In this document: piece by piece, positions 15,531 through 23,930 of the stretch | How the letters are laid out: every line of letters begins with the position of its first letter | How positions within the stretch are numbered: the first letter of the stretch is position 1 | DNA from: JAFGGG01 sp964638895 | Lineage (GTDB): Bacteria > Spirochaetota > Spirochaetia > SZUA-6 > RPPD01 | Direction: 5' to 3' | DNA: 64,000 nucleotides | NCBI GenBank assembly: GCA_964638895.1 | Contig: CAZWYY010000006.1 | Location: 1-64,000 of the forward strand | Notes under the pieces: model-generated | Seen by the model: the letters and a program-made list of their open reading frames with translations, nothing else | Database searches by the model: none | What the model was told of the DNA's origin: nothing | Program-made: the position numbers and the translations under genes

Positions 15531-16196
15531 ATGAAAACAATAACCAAAAGCATATTTATCCTGGCGGCCCTGCTGCTGATACCGGCCGCGGTATTCGGCC
15601 TGGACATAAAGGTCGGCTTGAAGGGCGGGGCGGGCTTCCCCTTTTACGTGGGGGATGATTATGACAGTGAACTGTCGTTTCTGGGGGTAGACACCCAACT
15701 GCTTATCGCCTATGAACTGGGGGGCTTCGTCTCCATCGGCATGGAGATGGTGGCCCTGGAGGTTGATCTGTTGTTTACCTCGGCGGGGGGCGCCTACGGA
15801 GACGATACGATTGTATACAATAATATTGACAACTTCCTGGAAATTCCGATCATGCTTAAACTCAGGTTCAAGCTTGATGAGATCACGGCCAGTGTATATG
15901 GTGGGGCGGATATTCTTATTAAAATGGGATATTTTGTTCAGGAGGTAATTGATCCTGATACTGGGAATGTTGTCGACGAATTGAGGTGGCTGGATGACGA
16001 GATGAGTAAGACCCAGTATGGGCTTGTCATCGGGGTAGGGGCGGAGGTGCCCTTTGAGGGCTTTTTTGTCACCGCTGATGCCCGCTATTGCCTGGGGTTG
16101 ACCAGCAGACACACGGAAGGATCCATGTATGGAGAGTACTGGTTCCAAGACAACATCCAGATCCTGGTGGGCATCGGCATGGAGCTGAATTACTGA
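15531..16196 (+). CDS. Outer-membrane beta-barrel protein candidate
   Basis: ATG 15531 follows AAAGGAGG at good spacing; two earlier in-frame Met codons overlap that site. A signal peptide ends at AVFG (residue ~22). The mature ~199 residues show alternating hydrophobic strands with aromatic girdles (LDIKVGLKGGAGFPFY, FVSIGMEMVALEVDLLF, ITASVYGGADILIKMGYF, YGLVIGVGAEVPFEGFFVTADARY, IQILVGIGMELNY). The Tyr-ending last strand and the length suit an 8-stranded OmpX/OmpW-like barrel. It is followed by a strong terminator, so it forms its own transcript. Confidence 0.72.
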   Translation: MKTITKSIFILAALLLIPAAVFGLDIKVGLKGGAGFPFYVGDDYDSELSFLGVDTQLLIAYELGGFVSIGMEMVALEVDLLFTSAGGAYGDDTIVYNNIDNFLEIPIMLKLRFKLDEITASVYGGADILIKMGYFVQEVIDPDTGNVVDELRWLDDEMSKTQYGLVIGVGAEVPFEGFFVTADARYCLGLTSRHTEGSMYGEYWFQDNIQILVGIGMELNY

Positions 16197-16241
16197 CGGG
16201 AATAAGGGCGGCTTATAGTAATAACTATATGATAAACATAT

Positions 16242-16272
16242 AAAAACCCCCGGCTGCTGTACGGGGGTTTTT
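16242..16272 (+). terminator. Intrinsic terminator after the barrel gene
   Basis: An A-tract, then a CCCCC/GGGGG stem around a GGCTGCTGTA loop, then a T-tract. The A/T symmetry means it could work in both directions, serving also the minus-strand MNT gene ending at 16289. Confidence 0.8.
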
Positions 16273-16288
16273 ATATATAACTTTTATG

Positions 16289-16603
16289 TTATATTATATT
16301 TTTCTTATATATTATTCTTCCATATTTGAGTATGCTTTCTAAAAACCCGCTGCGGTTGTTCTTGATAAAAATAAGATTGGGTTCAATTCGTATATCTACC
16401 TCTCTTACCGCTTCGTATAAAGCTGAGGTAAGATCAAAATAATTCTCATCAATTTCATTAATTACTACCGCTACATCGATATCGCTGTCTTCCTTTTCAA
16501 CACCTTTTGCGTATGATCCATACAAAATAATCATATTTATCGGGAATTTTGATATGATAATATCAGCATATTTATTTATTTTTTCAATAACCGCAGTATC
16601 CAT
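16289..16603 (-). CDS. MNT-type nucleotidyltransferase (antitoxin-like)
   Basis: 104 residues with the motif ILYGSYAKGVEKEDSDIDV: Gly29-Ser30, Asp41 and Asp43, and a third Asp at ~70 in EVDIRI. By analogy with MntA it should be an AMPylating antitoxin for the adjacent HEPN protein. It is the downstream gene of the pair on the minus strand and overlaps the HEPN 3' end by 28 nt. The gene is AT-rich compared with its neighbours and sits inside a duplicated terminator, both signs of recent acquisition. Confidence 0.85.
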   Translation of the reverse strand: MDTAVIEKINKYADIIISKFPINMIILYGSYAKGVEKEDSDIDVAVVINEIDENYFDLTSALYEAVREVDIRIEPNLIFIKNNRSGFLESILKYGRIIYKKNII

Positions 16604-16980
16604 TTATATAATTCCTCTGTCATATTAAAAATATCATTTGTTTTTTCACTTGTGTATACTTTTAATAATTCTTTTTCCTCGTCAGGATAACGTGTTTTTA
16701 TATTCAAAGGCATCAACCTATCGATTGTTTTCTTTTGCTTATTATTAATTACTTCTTGTAGATTACATTTCGAACAGAGAATAATGAGGTTATGAGTATA
16801 GGGCGGCTCTGTGCCGTTTGCAAACCAATAATATGCTTTGAGCGCTTTTTCAATAACAAGATTGCAGTAAAATAATGATTGTAAATATTTATTATTTTCC
16901 AGTAGTATTTTTGCGGCTTCAAAATCAGAATCAGCCGATTCGATCCAGTAAGATATTTTTTGTTGAATGTCGTCTTTCAA
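16576..16980 (-). CDS. HEPN-domain protein (toxin-like partner)
   Basis: 134 residues, fully helical. It has the HEPN pattern: YWIESADSDFEAAKILLENNKYLQS for helix 1-2, then FYCNLVIEKALKAYYW for helix 2-3, and a His in YTHNLIILC. This is the MNT-linked class in which the protein is either an RNase toxin or the substrate-binding subunit. A strict R-x4-6-H RNase motif is not obvious, so catalytic activity is uncertain. Unlike the HEPN at 894, this frame is intact. It precedes the MNT gene, the reverse order of the 602/894 pair. Confidence 0.82.
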   Translation of the reverse strand: MKDDIQQKISYWIESADSDFEAAKILLENNKYLQSLFYCNLVIEKALKAYYWFANGTEPPYTHNLIILCSKCNLQEVINNKQKKTIDRLMPLNIKTRYPDEEKELLKVYTSEKTNDIFNMTEELYKWILRLLKK

Positions 16981-17199
16981 TATTACTTATTATAAATTTA
17001 CTACTTTCATTTGTCAAGAAAACGATTTTTCTTTTAGCCCGGCTGCTGTACGGGTGTTTTCATTTTGATAAATAGCTGTAAAAATCAAAGCTTTCTCATG
17101 AAGTACGCGGAGGGCGTGGGGTGGAAAAAGATAGGGCAACCGGCCGCGCCTGTCTTTGCATTAAATTCGCTTAGGGTAAACATGGGGAAATCAGTCCTT

Positions 17200-17874
17200 C
17201 TACCTCTCGTGCCACTCCAGCTCTTTGAGCATGATATAATCCAGGATCTCCTTTTCCGCGGCTTTTCTCTTCAACAACTCAATAAACACGTCATCCTGGC
17301 AGAGAAAAGAAATGCGGGAGAGTGTTTCCACGTGGCGCGTCTGGTCCGCGCTTAAAATCACGAACAATGTGTGTACGGGTTCATGGTCCAGGGCGTGAAA
17401 GTCGATCGGCTCCTTTAAAAAGCAGATGGAGATGGACTGGTTCTCCGGCCGGGTCAAAAGCGGCTCGCGGGGGTGGGGCACGGCAATACCCTTGCCGATG
17501 GCCGTGGACATCATCTCCTCACGGTGCAGCAGGTTGTAGGCAAGAGTCTCCCTGGGCACGCCGGGCGGCAGAGGGATAACCTGCACCGTGTTTTTGATTA
17601 CCTCCGTCGCGCTCCGCCCGGGCACGTCATAGAATACCCCGCCGCGTCCGATCAGGCTGACCAGGCTTACACCGGTTTGAGAGAGGTCTATATCCAGGAT
17701 TTTTTTGGATACCATGACGTTATGCTCCACCACCCATTCCTTGATTTCCGCCCGGTTGAATCGATACTCATCCCCGATTTTGTAGGCGGGAAGCTTTTTT
17801 TGGGTAACCAAGTCAATTATCTCATCCTCACTCCGGTTTAAAAGCTCGGCCATGTCTTTCAGGGTCAGATCCAT
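17200..17874 (-). CDS. HTH (excisionase-type) protein fused to PTS EIIA domain
   Basis: ATG 17874 follows AGGAGGT; a longer frame upstream has no such site. Residues ~3-50 are a MerR/excisionase-like HTH (LTLKDMAELLNRSEDEIIDLV, KLPAYKIGDEYRFNRAEIKEWV). Residues ~75-220 are an EIIA-fructose/PtsN-type domain with the phosphorylatable His in GIAVPHPRE. Such fusions are thought to be phosphorylation-responsive regulators, related to PtsN (nitrogen PTS). No EI, HPr, EIIB or EIIC gene lies in the window, so the role is regulatory by inference. It is divergent from the PilZ gene. Confidence 0.85.
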   Translation of the reverse strand: MDLTLKDMAELLNRSEDEIIDLVTQKKLPAYKIGDEYRFNRAEIKEWVVEHNVMVSKKILDIDLSQTGVSLVSLIGRGGVFYDVPGRSATEVIKNTVQVIPLPPGVPRETLAYNLLHREEMMSTAIGKGIAVPHPREPLLTRPENQSISICFLKEPIDFHALDHEPVHTLFVILSADQTRHVETLSRISFLCQDDVFIELLKRKAAEKEILDYIMLKELEWHER

Positions 17875-17981
17875 TTTGGGTAACCTCCTGCCTGCGCTTA
17901 TAATACTAATGAAAACCCGGCGGGTAAAGCAATGAAAATGAAAAAAAATGCCCGCGTATGAAAATTCGGTTATCCGCAACA

Positions 17982-18010
17982 TTGGAAATTTTATAAAAAA
18001 TCCCTATAAT
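17982..18010 (+). promoter_or_regulatory. Promoter of the PilZ gene
   Basis: TTGGAA (17982-17987) and TATAAT (18005-18010) are separated by 17 bp, about 45 bp before the ATG. Confidence 0.5.
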
Positions 18011-18054
18011 TTATGCTGATAACTATTTGATTTAAAGCGAGTGGGGAGTTTTTT

Positions 18055-18375
18055 ATGGCAAACAACAGAAAACATGAAAGGGCGGACCTGCGCGCGAAGG
18101 TTCGGTACGCGATTATCAATAAAGGCGACGCCAAGAACATCAGTGAGGGCGGTATCTGCGTGGTTACCATAGAGGCATTGGAACAGGGCAAGGATATGAC
18201 GATTATTTTTACCCTACCCAACAGCAAAGAGGAAAATCTGAAAGTATTCGGCAAGGTAAAATGGAGCAAGGAGATTGCCCCGCACCAGTGTGAAAACGGC
18301 ATAGAGTTCTGGGATGTGGACGATTCCATAAAGCAAAAGATTCAGGAATATGTAAAAAAATATCTAAAAGAATAA
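18055..18375 (+). CDS. PilZ-domain c-di-GMP binding protein
   Basis: A 106-residue stand-alone PilZ domain. The two c-di-GMP contacts are visible: the N-terminal R-x3-R segment (NRKHERADL) and the NISEGGIC turn, which corresponds to the D/NxSxxG motif. The rest follows the barrel (MTIIFTLPNSKE, LKVFGKVKWSKE, CENGIEFWDV) and ends in a charged helix. It should bind c-di-GMP and pass the signal to a partner. The window also encodes a diguanylate cyclase (57558-58589) and a degenerate EAL protein, so c-di-GMP signalling is clearly used. Confidence 0.9.
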   Translation: MANNRKHERADLRAKVRYAIINKGDAKNISEGGICVVTIEALEQGKDMTIIFTLPNSKEENLKVFGKVKWSKEIAPHQCENGIEFWDVDDSIKQKIQEYVKKYLKE

Positions 18376-18456
18376 ATGTCCGCCCTCTTTACAGCGCGCT
18401 TTTTTCATTCCTTTTTACGCATCCGTGAAAGCTTAGATAAAAAATCACATATGCTT

Positions 18457-19176
18457 TTATTTTTTTAGAAACTTGCGGTTATACTCCTCCAGTTCGGCCA
18501 TAAGGCCGTCAAGCTCCTGCCGGTTTACTATCTTTTTCTCTATAAAATACCGGCCTATGGGGAGGTTGTATGACCGTTGTATATGCAGGATGACATTGGT
18601 CTTAAAGACGTCCAGAAATCCGCGGCGCAGGGCCGTTTCAAGGAACTTTTCTCCGGGCCGGCGATTCCGCAATATGTGATATATCTGCTCCCTTTTTAAA
18701 TAGCGGCACCTGATCCCGATCTCGCCCACTCGCGGCCTGTTTGTCGTCTGCCAGATGAGGGCTTCAATCGTCGTGTTCCAGTCGATGATCCCTTTTCGAT
18801 AAAGAAAAAACGCCAGCCTCATTTTGAACCGTTGTTTAAATACCTTCTTCTCATAATTATAGGCAGTGTGCTGTTTGGCGTGGAAATGCCGCGGTTTGTA
18901 GGTCCATGGGGTGTGTGTTTTACGCCAAGGAACGGAAGAAACACCCCCTTCAATCATCGAGACCAGAAGATTGTAGGCGTTGTTCAATTTCTTGAACTTC
19001 TCTTCAAGCCTGACCTCGCTGGAACCGGTAACCGTAGAGCGGTCCGGGTGGAAGCGCATGGCCTGTTTTCTGTATGCCTGCTTTAATAATGAAATTTCCG
19101 GCAGGTGCGGCAGGTTGTGGGTGGGGCCGAAAAGCATATATAGGGCTTTTCGTATTTGCGGATCACTATGATTCAT
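18457..19176 (-). CDS. J-domain (DnaJ-like) protein with unique C-terminal region
   Basis: ATG 19176 is chosen because the upstream part of the frame is unlike a J-domain start. Residues ~8-68 form a J-domain with the essential His-Pro-Asp in AMRFHPDRS and the helix KFKKLNNAYNLLVSM. There is no G/F-rich or zinc domain. Instead a ~150-residue basic C-terminal region follows (RLAFFLYRKGIIDWNTTIEALIW, ILRNRRPGEKFLETALRRGF, LPIGRYFIEKKIVNRQELDGL) in which two similar helical units seem to recur. It should recruit Hsp70 to a specific client; the C-terminus resembles modules linked to PATAN/secretion-type regulators only loosely. Confidence 0.75.
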   Translation of the reverse strand: MNHSDPQIRKALYMLFGPTHNLPHLPEISLLKQAYRKQAMRFHPDRSTVTGSSEVRLEEKFKKLNNAYNLLVSMIEGGVSSVPWRKTHTPWTYKPRHFHAKQHTAYNYEKKVFKQRFKMRLAFFLYRKGIIDWNTTIEALIWQTTNRPRVGEIGIRCRYLKREQIYHILRNRRPGEKFLETALRRGFLDVFKTNVILHIQRSYNLPIGRYFIEKKIVNRQELDGLMAELEEYNRKFLKK

Positions 19177-19324
19177 ATGCCGCCCGGTGCTGCATGCCCA
19201 CCAGTATATAATAATTATTCCCACATCCGCAAGCTTTAATTAGCGGTCCGGAGGCGGACGGCCGCAAATTCCTTTGCAAATAGGAATGGGTTTAAATATG
19301 ATATATAGTGAAGGATTTGAAAAA

Positions 19325-20215
19325 ATGAAATTCAAGGAAAAACAAGATAAGCGGCCTGAGACTGCGGGCGGTTTTTTTCTTTATGAGCCGTTGTCCAGGA
19401 AGGATTTCCTGAAATTAAGTCAGTTGATACAGTCGCATATCGGGATAAGGATGCCCGAATCAAAAAAGATAATGCTGGAATCGAGACTGCATAAGCGCCT
19501 GCGGGCACTGTCGCTTAAAGATTTTCCCAGCTACTGCGAGTACCTGTTCAGCGATCACGGGTTCGATACGGAGCTTCCCTACCTGTTCGACGTCATTACC
19601 ACCAACAAAACGGATTTTTTTCGGGAATCGGTTCATTTCGAATACCTCGTGGAGTACATTCTGCCCGGGCTTTTAAGTGTGACGCAGCCCAGGGGAAGGA
19701 GGCTGTGGTTCTGGAGTGCGGGCTGTTCCACGGGGGAGGAACCCTACAGCCTGGCCATGGTGCTGCGGGATTACAGCGAGCGGGTTGCGGGGTTTGAGTT
19801 CGGCATCCATGCCACCGATATCTCCACCCAGGTGTTGGATTCGGCCAGGCTGGCCGTTTATAACCAGGAAAAGGCCGATCCCATTCCCATTGGGTTTAAA
19901 AAAAAATACCTGCTGCGCAGCAAGGATAGAACCAAAAAGCTTGTACGTATTGCGCCTGAAATCAGGTCCCTTGTACAGTTTTCACGCCTTAATCTCATGG
20001 AACATAATTATGCCACCATGTCGGAAATGGATGTTATCTTCTGCAGAAACGTGATTATTTATTTCGACCGTCCCATCCAGGAGATGCTTATCAGGAATTT
20101 CTACCGGTATCTGAGGGTGGGCGGGTACCTGTTTCTGGGACATTCGGAAACACTCTGCGGCATTTCCATTCCCCTGGTCACGGTGCTGCCGACCGTATAC
20201 AGAAAGACGGGATAA
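19325..20215 (+). CDS. cheR: Chemotaxis protein methyltransferase CheR
   Basis: Methylates glutamates on chemoreceptors using S-adenosylmethionine. The N-terminal helical domain (SRKDFLKLSQLIQSHIGIRM, MLESRLHKRLRAL) is followed by the catalytic domain with TTNKTDFFRE, the SAM motif WSAGCSTGEEPYS, IHATDIS, and the late FCRNVIIYFD and FLGHSE motifs. ATG 19325 follows GAAGGA at nine bases; TTG and ATG codons up to 51 bp upstream are possible. The gene is followed six bases later by cheB, so receptor methylation and demethylation enzymes are co-expressed. Confidence 0.95.
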   Translation: MKFKEKQDKRPETAGGFFLYEPLSRKDFLKLSQLIQSHIGIRMPESKKIMLESRLHKRLRALSLKDFPSYCEYLFSDHGFDTELPYLFDVITTNKTDFFRESVHFEYLVEYILPGLLSVTQPRGRRLWFWSAGCSTGEEPYSLAMVLRDYSERVAGFEFGIHATDISTQVLDSARLAVYNQEKADPIPIGFKKKYLLRSKDRTKKLVRIAPEIRSLVQFSRLNLMEHNYATMSEMDVIFCRNVIIYFDRPIQEMLIRNFYRYLRVGGYLFLGHSETLCGISIPLVTVLPTVYRKTG

Positions 20216-20220
20216 CCGTT

Positions 20221-21309
20221 ATGGCGGAAGAATCGCTGTTCGATATGACAATCAAGGTGCTTGTAGTGGACGACTCGGCGCTGGTGCGCCACACCATGCG
20301 CGCCATCCTTTCCGCCGATCCGAAAATCAAGGTGCTTGGTGTGGCCTCGGACCCGTATATAGCCGCAAACATGATGAAGATAGAGGCGCCCGATGTTATC
20401 ATTTTGGATGTGGAAATGCCGCGTATGGACGGGCTTACCTTCCTTAAAAAGATTATGACCCAACATCCCATTCCCGTGGTTATTTGTTCCAGCCAGACCC
20501 CCGGAGGCTCAAACAATGCCATAAAGGCATTGGAATACGGGGCGGTTGAGATTGTGGAGAAACCCAAGCTGGGAACAAAGCAGTTCATAGAAGAGTCTCA
20601 GGTGCGGATATGTGACGCGGTAAAGGCCGCGCACTGCACAACCCTGAAGCGGGTAGAACCGGATCTGCAGCTTGACTTCCAGCCGAAGTTGACCGCGGAC
20701 GCGGTACTGACGTTTTCAAAGCCCGCGCTGCATATTGAGACTACCGAAAAGATTGTGGTGGTGGGCGCTTCCACGGGGGGAACCGAGGCCCTGCGCCTGT
20801 TCCTGGAGGCGCTTCCCTTGGACGCCCCGGGCATCGTTATCGTGCAGCACATGCCGGAGCATTTTACCAAGGCCTTCGCCTCGCGCCTGGATTCCGTCTG
20901 CAGGGTTTCGGTCAAGGAGGCGGAGAACAACGATTCGGTGATCCGCGGGCGGACGTTGATCGCCCCGGGAAACCACCATATTCTCCTGAAGCGCAGCGGG
21001 GCCCGCTACTATATTGAAATCAAAGACGGGCCTTTGGTAAGCCGTCACCGGCCATCCGTGGATGTGCTGTTCCGTTCCGCGGCCCACTATGGGGCAAAGA
21101 ACGTAGTGGCGGTCATTATGACAGGCATGGGCGACGACGGGGCCCGCGGCATGCGCGAGCTGAAGGACGCGGGGGCCTATACGATAGCCCAGGACGAGAA
21201 GTCCTGCGTGGTGTTCGGCATGCCCCATGAGGCCATCAAGCGCGGGGCGGTCGACAGCGTCATGCCCCTGGACCGGATTGCCGGGCTTGTGCTGAAAATG
21301 TGCGGTTAA
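20221..21309 (+). CDS. cheB: Chemotaxis response regulator/protein-glutamate methylesterase CheB
   Basis: Removes receptor methyl groups and deamidates glutamines when phosphorylated by CheA. The receiver domain (residues ~10-125) has Asp17/Asp18 and phospho-acceptor Asp63. The methylesterase domain (~180-360) shows the catalytic set Ser184 in VGASTGG, His210 in QHMPEHF and Asp305 in MTGMGDDGA. Length (362) is usual. It lies six bases after cheR. Confidence 0.96.
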   Translation: MAEESLFDMTIKVLVVDDSALVRHTMRAILSADPKIKVLGVASDPYIAANMMKIEAPDVIILDVEMPRMDGLTFLKKIMTQHPIPVVICSSQTPGGSNNAIKALEYGAVEIVEKPKLGTKQFIEESQVRICDAVKAAHCTTLKRVEPDLQLDFQPKLTADAVLTFSKPALHIETTEKIVVVGASTGGTEALRLFLEALPLDAPGIVIVQHMPEHFTKAFASRLDSVCRVSVKEAENNDSVIRGRTLIAPGNHHILLKRSGARYYIEIKDGPLVSRHRPSVDVLFRSAAHYGAKNVVAVIMTGMGDDGARGMRELKDAGAYTIAQDEKSCVVFGMPHEAIKRGAVDSVMPLDRIAGLVLKMCG

Positions 21310-21433
21310 AAAGAAAATATATCCATCTTTCCCTTGAAATTAGATTTTAATTGCATAGAATTTCTATTATCGGGGCAGAGATTTTGGAGATATGTGAGAC
21401 TGTGGAAATTATTTAAAAGGAGAAAATAAAAAC

Positions 21434-23401
21434 GTGGACATAGACCTTAAGGAATACATAAATATTTTTATCGAAGAATCAGCCGAACATATCCAGGAGC
21501 TGGACGTGCTGCTGGTGGACTTGGAAAAGAATCCCAAAGACAAGAAGATCCTGAAGAAGGTCTATCGTATCATGCACACCCTCAAGGGTATCAGCGGTAT
21601 TGTGGGGTTTAACGATTTGTCGTCCATGCTGCACAGCGCGGAAACCTGCATGGATATGCTTATGAACGCGGAAATTACCTTTAATACGGAGATAACCGAG
21701 GCGCTTTTTGAAATCAGCGATGTGCTGAAAAATACCATAGAAACCCTGCGCGGGGGAGGTAAACCGGACCAGGATTTCGGCGCCTTAAGTGACCGATTTG
21801 CCGGTTTTGTGAAAAAACGGCCCGCGGACAGATCGCGTAAAAAAGCGGCCGTGCCCCAACATTTTAACCTGCAGGCATATGATGAAAAAATCCGGGAAGC
21901 CCAGGCGCTGGGTCTTAAACCCTATATTCTTTCTTTTGTCATAGATAAAAAGGAAGAGGTAAAGGATTCAAGGAGAAGAATTCTTTTCCGCAGGATTTCG
22001 AGACACGGTGAGATCCTCGATTATCTGCCGCGCCGCACGGACGATTACTACACCAAAGAGGAGCTTCACATCAAAGCTTTGTTTCTAGGTGCGGTGGGGG
22101 ATGAGCTTCTGGCGGATGTGCAAAGGGTGGACAGGATAACCGATTTTGCATATGAAGAGGCGGCGGTGAAACGGGCGGCGCCCGCGCCCAAACCCCATGC
22201 CCTTGATAAGGAGATAAAATCCTTTGCGGATAAGGACACGATCAAGGTAAAAGTGGAAAAACTGGACAACCTCCTGAACTTCGCACAAGAGCTGACCATC
22301 CTGACCCTTTCCTTCCAGAACATGTTCGACCGCATTTACGACTTTTCATCCATAGAGGATTTGGCGGCCGAAATGAACAGTCCCATAGACTCCCTGTCAA
22401 AAACCACGCAGAATATCCATCAGGAGATTATGCGTATTCGAATGATCCCCATCGCCAACCTGTTCCAGCGCTTTCACCGCCCGGTAAGGGACATAGCGGC
22501 GGGGTTCGGTAAAAAGGTGACACTCAGGATCAAGGGTGAGGACGAGGAGATAGACAAGAACGCCATCGAGCTGTTGTTTGAACCGCTGCTTCACCTGGTG
22601 CGAAACGCCATTGATCATGGGATTGAAACCCCGGCGGAGCGGCTTCGCGCGGGGAAACATGAGGAGGCAACCCTGGAACTCCGAAGCTATTCACGGCAGA
22701 ACCGGCTTTATATCGAGGTCCGTGACGACGGCAGGGGAATCGACGCGGAACGGATCAGGGAAAAAGCGATCCGGTTGGGAATTATCGATCCGGCCATGGA
22801 TATCAGCCGCGATAAACTCATAGAGCTTATCTATCTATCCAGTTTCTCAACCAAGGAACAGGCCAATGAGTTGGCCGGCAGGGGTATGGGCATGAATATC
22901 GTGGCCGAGGCCGTGAAAAAACTGGGCGGCGAGATTACCACCCATACCGAAAAGGACAGGGGCACCACCTTCCTGATTTCCCTGCCCTCCACCATGGAAA
23001 TAATCTCCGTGCTGATCATAAAAGCGGGCGGGGGCATCTACGCCCTGCCCCTGGGGCCTATCAGCGAAATCCTGGATATCGCCAATGATGAGATAAAGAC
23101 CGTGAAAAATAACGAGGTATTCCGCCTGCGGGAATCAGTACTGCCGCTGGTGAAGTTTGAGAAGCATTTTGAGACGGATTATATCCCCCCGGTAAACGGA
23201 AGCACCACGGTTATTGTGCTTGAAAGTGAAAACCGGTGTTTCGGGCTTACGGTGGACGAGATATTAAGGAAACAGGAAGTAGTGGCCAAGCCCCTTCCGG
23301 AACCGTTTGGAACGTCGAACGGGATTAACGGCGTCACTGTCCTGGGAGACGGAAGCGTGGCCCTGATTATTGATGTCAACACGTTGGTAAAACAACTGTA
23401 A
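21434..23401 (+). CDS. cheA: Chemotaxis histidine kinase CheA
   Basis: GTG start at 21434 behind AAAGGAGA. All five CheA domains can be followed. P1 HPt has His48 in YRIMHTLKGISG. P2-like is at ~155-235 (KPYILSFVIDKKEEV). P3 dimerisation contains KVEKLDNLLNFAQEL. P4 kinase has the N box HLVRNAIDHG, DDGRGI, FSTKEQANELAGRGMGMNIV. P5 CheW-like starts near 525 (IISVLIIKAGGGIYALPL). It receives receptor signals and phosphorylates CheY and CheB. It opens a co-directional run cheA-cheX-cheY-cheD. No separate cheW is in the window. Confidence 0.96.
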   Translation: MDIDLKEYINIFIEESAEHIQELDVLLVDLEKNPKDKKILKKVYRIMHTLKGISGIVGFNDLSSMLHSAETCMDMLMNAEITFNTEITEALFEISDVLKNTIETLRGGGKPDQDFGALSDRFAGFVKKRPADRSRKKAAVPQHFNLQAYDEKIREAQALGLKPYILSFVIDKKEEVKDSRRRILFRRISRHGEILDYLPRRTDDYYTKEELHIKALFLGAVGDELLADVQRVDRITDFAYEEAAVKRAAPAPKPHALDKEIKSFADKDTIKVKVEKLDNLLNFAQELTILTLSFQNMFDRIYDFSSIEDLAAEMNSPIDSLSKTTQNIHQEIMRIRMIPIANLFQRFHRPVRDIAAGFGKKVTLRIKGEDEEIDKNAIELLFEPLLHLVRNAIDHGIETPAERLRAGKHEEATLELRSYSRQNRLYIEVRDDGRGIDAERIREKAIRLGIIDPAMDISRDKLIELIYLSSFSTKEQANELAGRGMGMNIVAEAVKKLGGEITTHTEKDRGTTFLISLPSTMEIISVLIIKAGGGIYALPLGPISEILDIANDEIKTVKNNEVFRLRESVLPLVKFEKHFETDYIPPVNGSTTVIVLESENRCFGLTVDEILRKQEVVAKPLPEPFGTSNGINGVTVLGDGSVALIIDVNTLVKQL

Positions 23402-23426
23402 CTGCCGCCAAAAAAGGAGTACTGAA

Positions 23427-23915
23427 ATGAAGGTAGGTAAAGAAGAGTATGATATCCTTATCAAAGAATCGTTTGAGCATATACTGGAAGTGATGTTCTC
23501 CGAAAAGGATGCGGGCAATAAAATCAATACCTTACCGGGACTGCCGCAGGGAGAAAAACGTGAAATTGCCATTCTGATTCAGCTTACCGACGGGGTGGAG
23601 GGCAAGATCATTCTTACCTGCTCTCTTACCACGGCCAACAAGATAGCGAAGGCCTTGTATCCGGATTTCTATGAGGAAACCGAAGATATCGACGACCAGA
23701 AGCAGGTGTTCAAAGACAGTTTGGGGGAGCTTATGAACATCCTGGCCGGTAAGATCGCTTATCATTTCCAAAGAAAATTCGGAACCACCAGGATTACCAC
23801 CCCCACTATTATTTCCGGTAACAAACTCAAGATTACCGTATACGACAACAATGCCATTAATTCCGTAATCCAGTTTGACTACGGAATTGTTGACATTGTC
23901 TTAACCCTAAATTAA
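23427..23915 (+). CDS. cheX: CheX-type CheY-P phosphatase
   Basis: 162 residues. The CheC/CheX/FliY active-site pattern E-x2-N is seen once, as Glu101 and Asn104 in SLGELMNILAGK, with the following helix KIAYHFQ. A CheX-type C-terminal sheet follows (ITTPTIISGNKLKITVYD, VIQFDYGIVDIVLTL). CheX dimers dephosphorylate CheY-P; this fits a spirochaete-type pathway that lacks CheZ. AAAGGAG lies ahead of the ATG. The gene is sandwiched between cheA and cheY. Confidence 0.9.
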   Translation: MKVGKEEYDILIKESFEHILEVMFSEKDAGNKINTLPGLPQGEKREIAILIQLTDGVEGKIILTCSLTTANKIAKALYPDFYEETEDIDDQKQVFKDSLGELMNILAGKIAYHFQRKFGTTRITTPTIISGNKLKITVYDNNAINSVIQFDYGIVDIVLTLN

Positions 23916-23930
23916 GCGAAAGGAGAAAGT

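Larger units (their letters stand above)
16249..17054. repeat. 17-bp direct repeats bracketing the MNT-HEPN module
   Basis: CCCGGCTGCTGTACGGG occurs at 16249-16265, inside the terminator, and again at 17038-17054, followed there by TGTTTTC. The AT-rich MNT-HEPN pair lies exactly between the two copies. This suggests that the module was inserted into, or recombined with, the terminator and duplicated part of it. Confidence 0.65.

Noticed and set aside
17065..17355. Plus-strand frame between the HEPN module and the EIIA gene
   Set aside because: It has no start context and mostly overlaps the antisense of the EIIA domain; I see no gene between 17055 and 17200.
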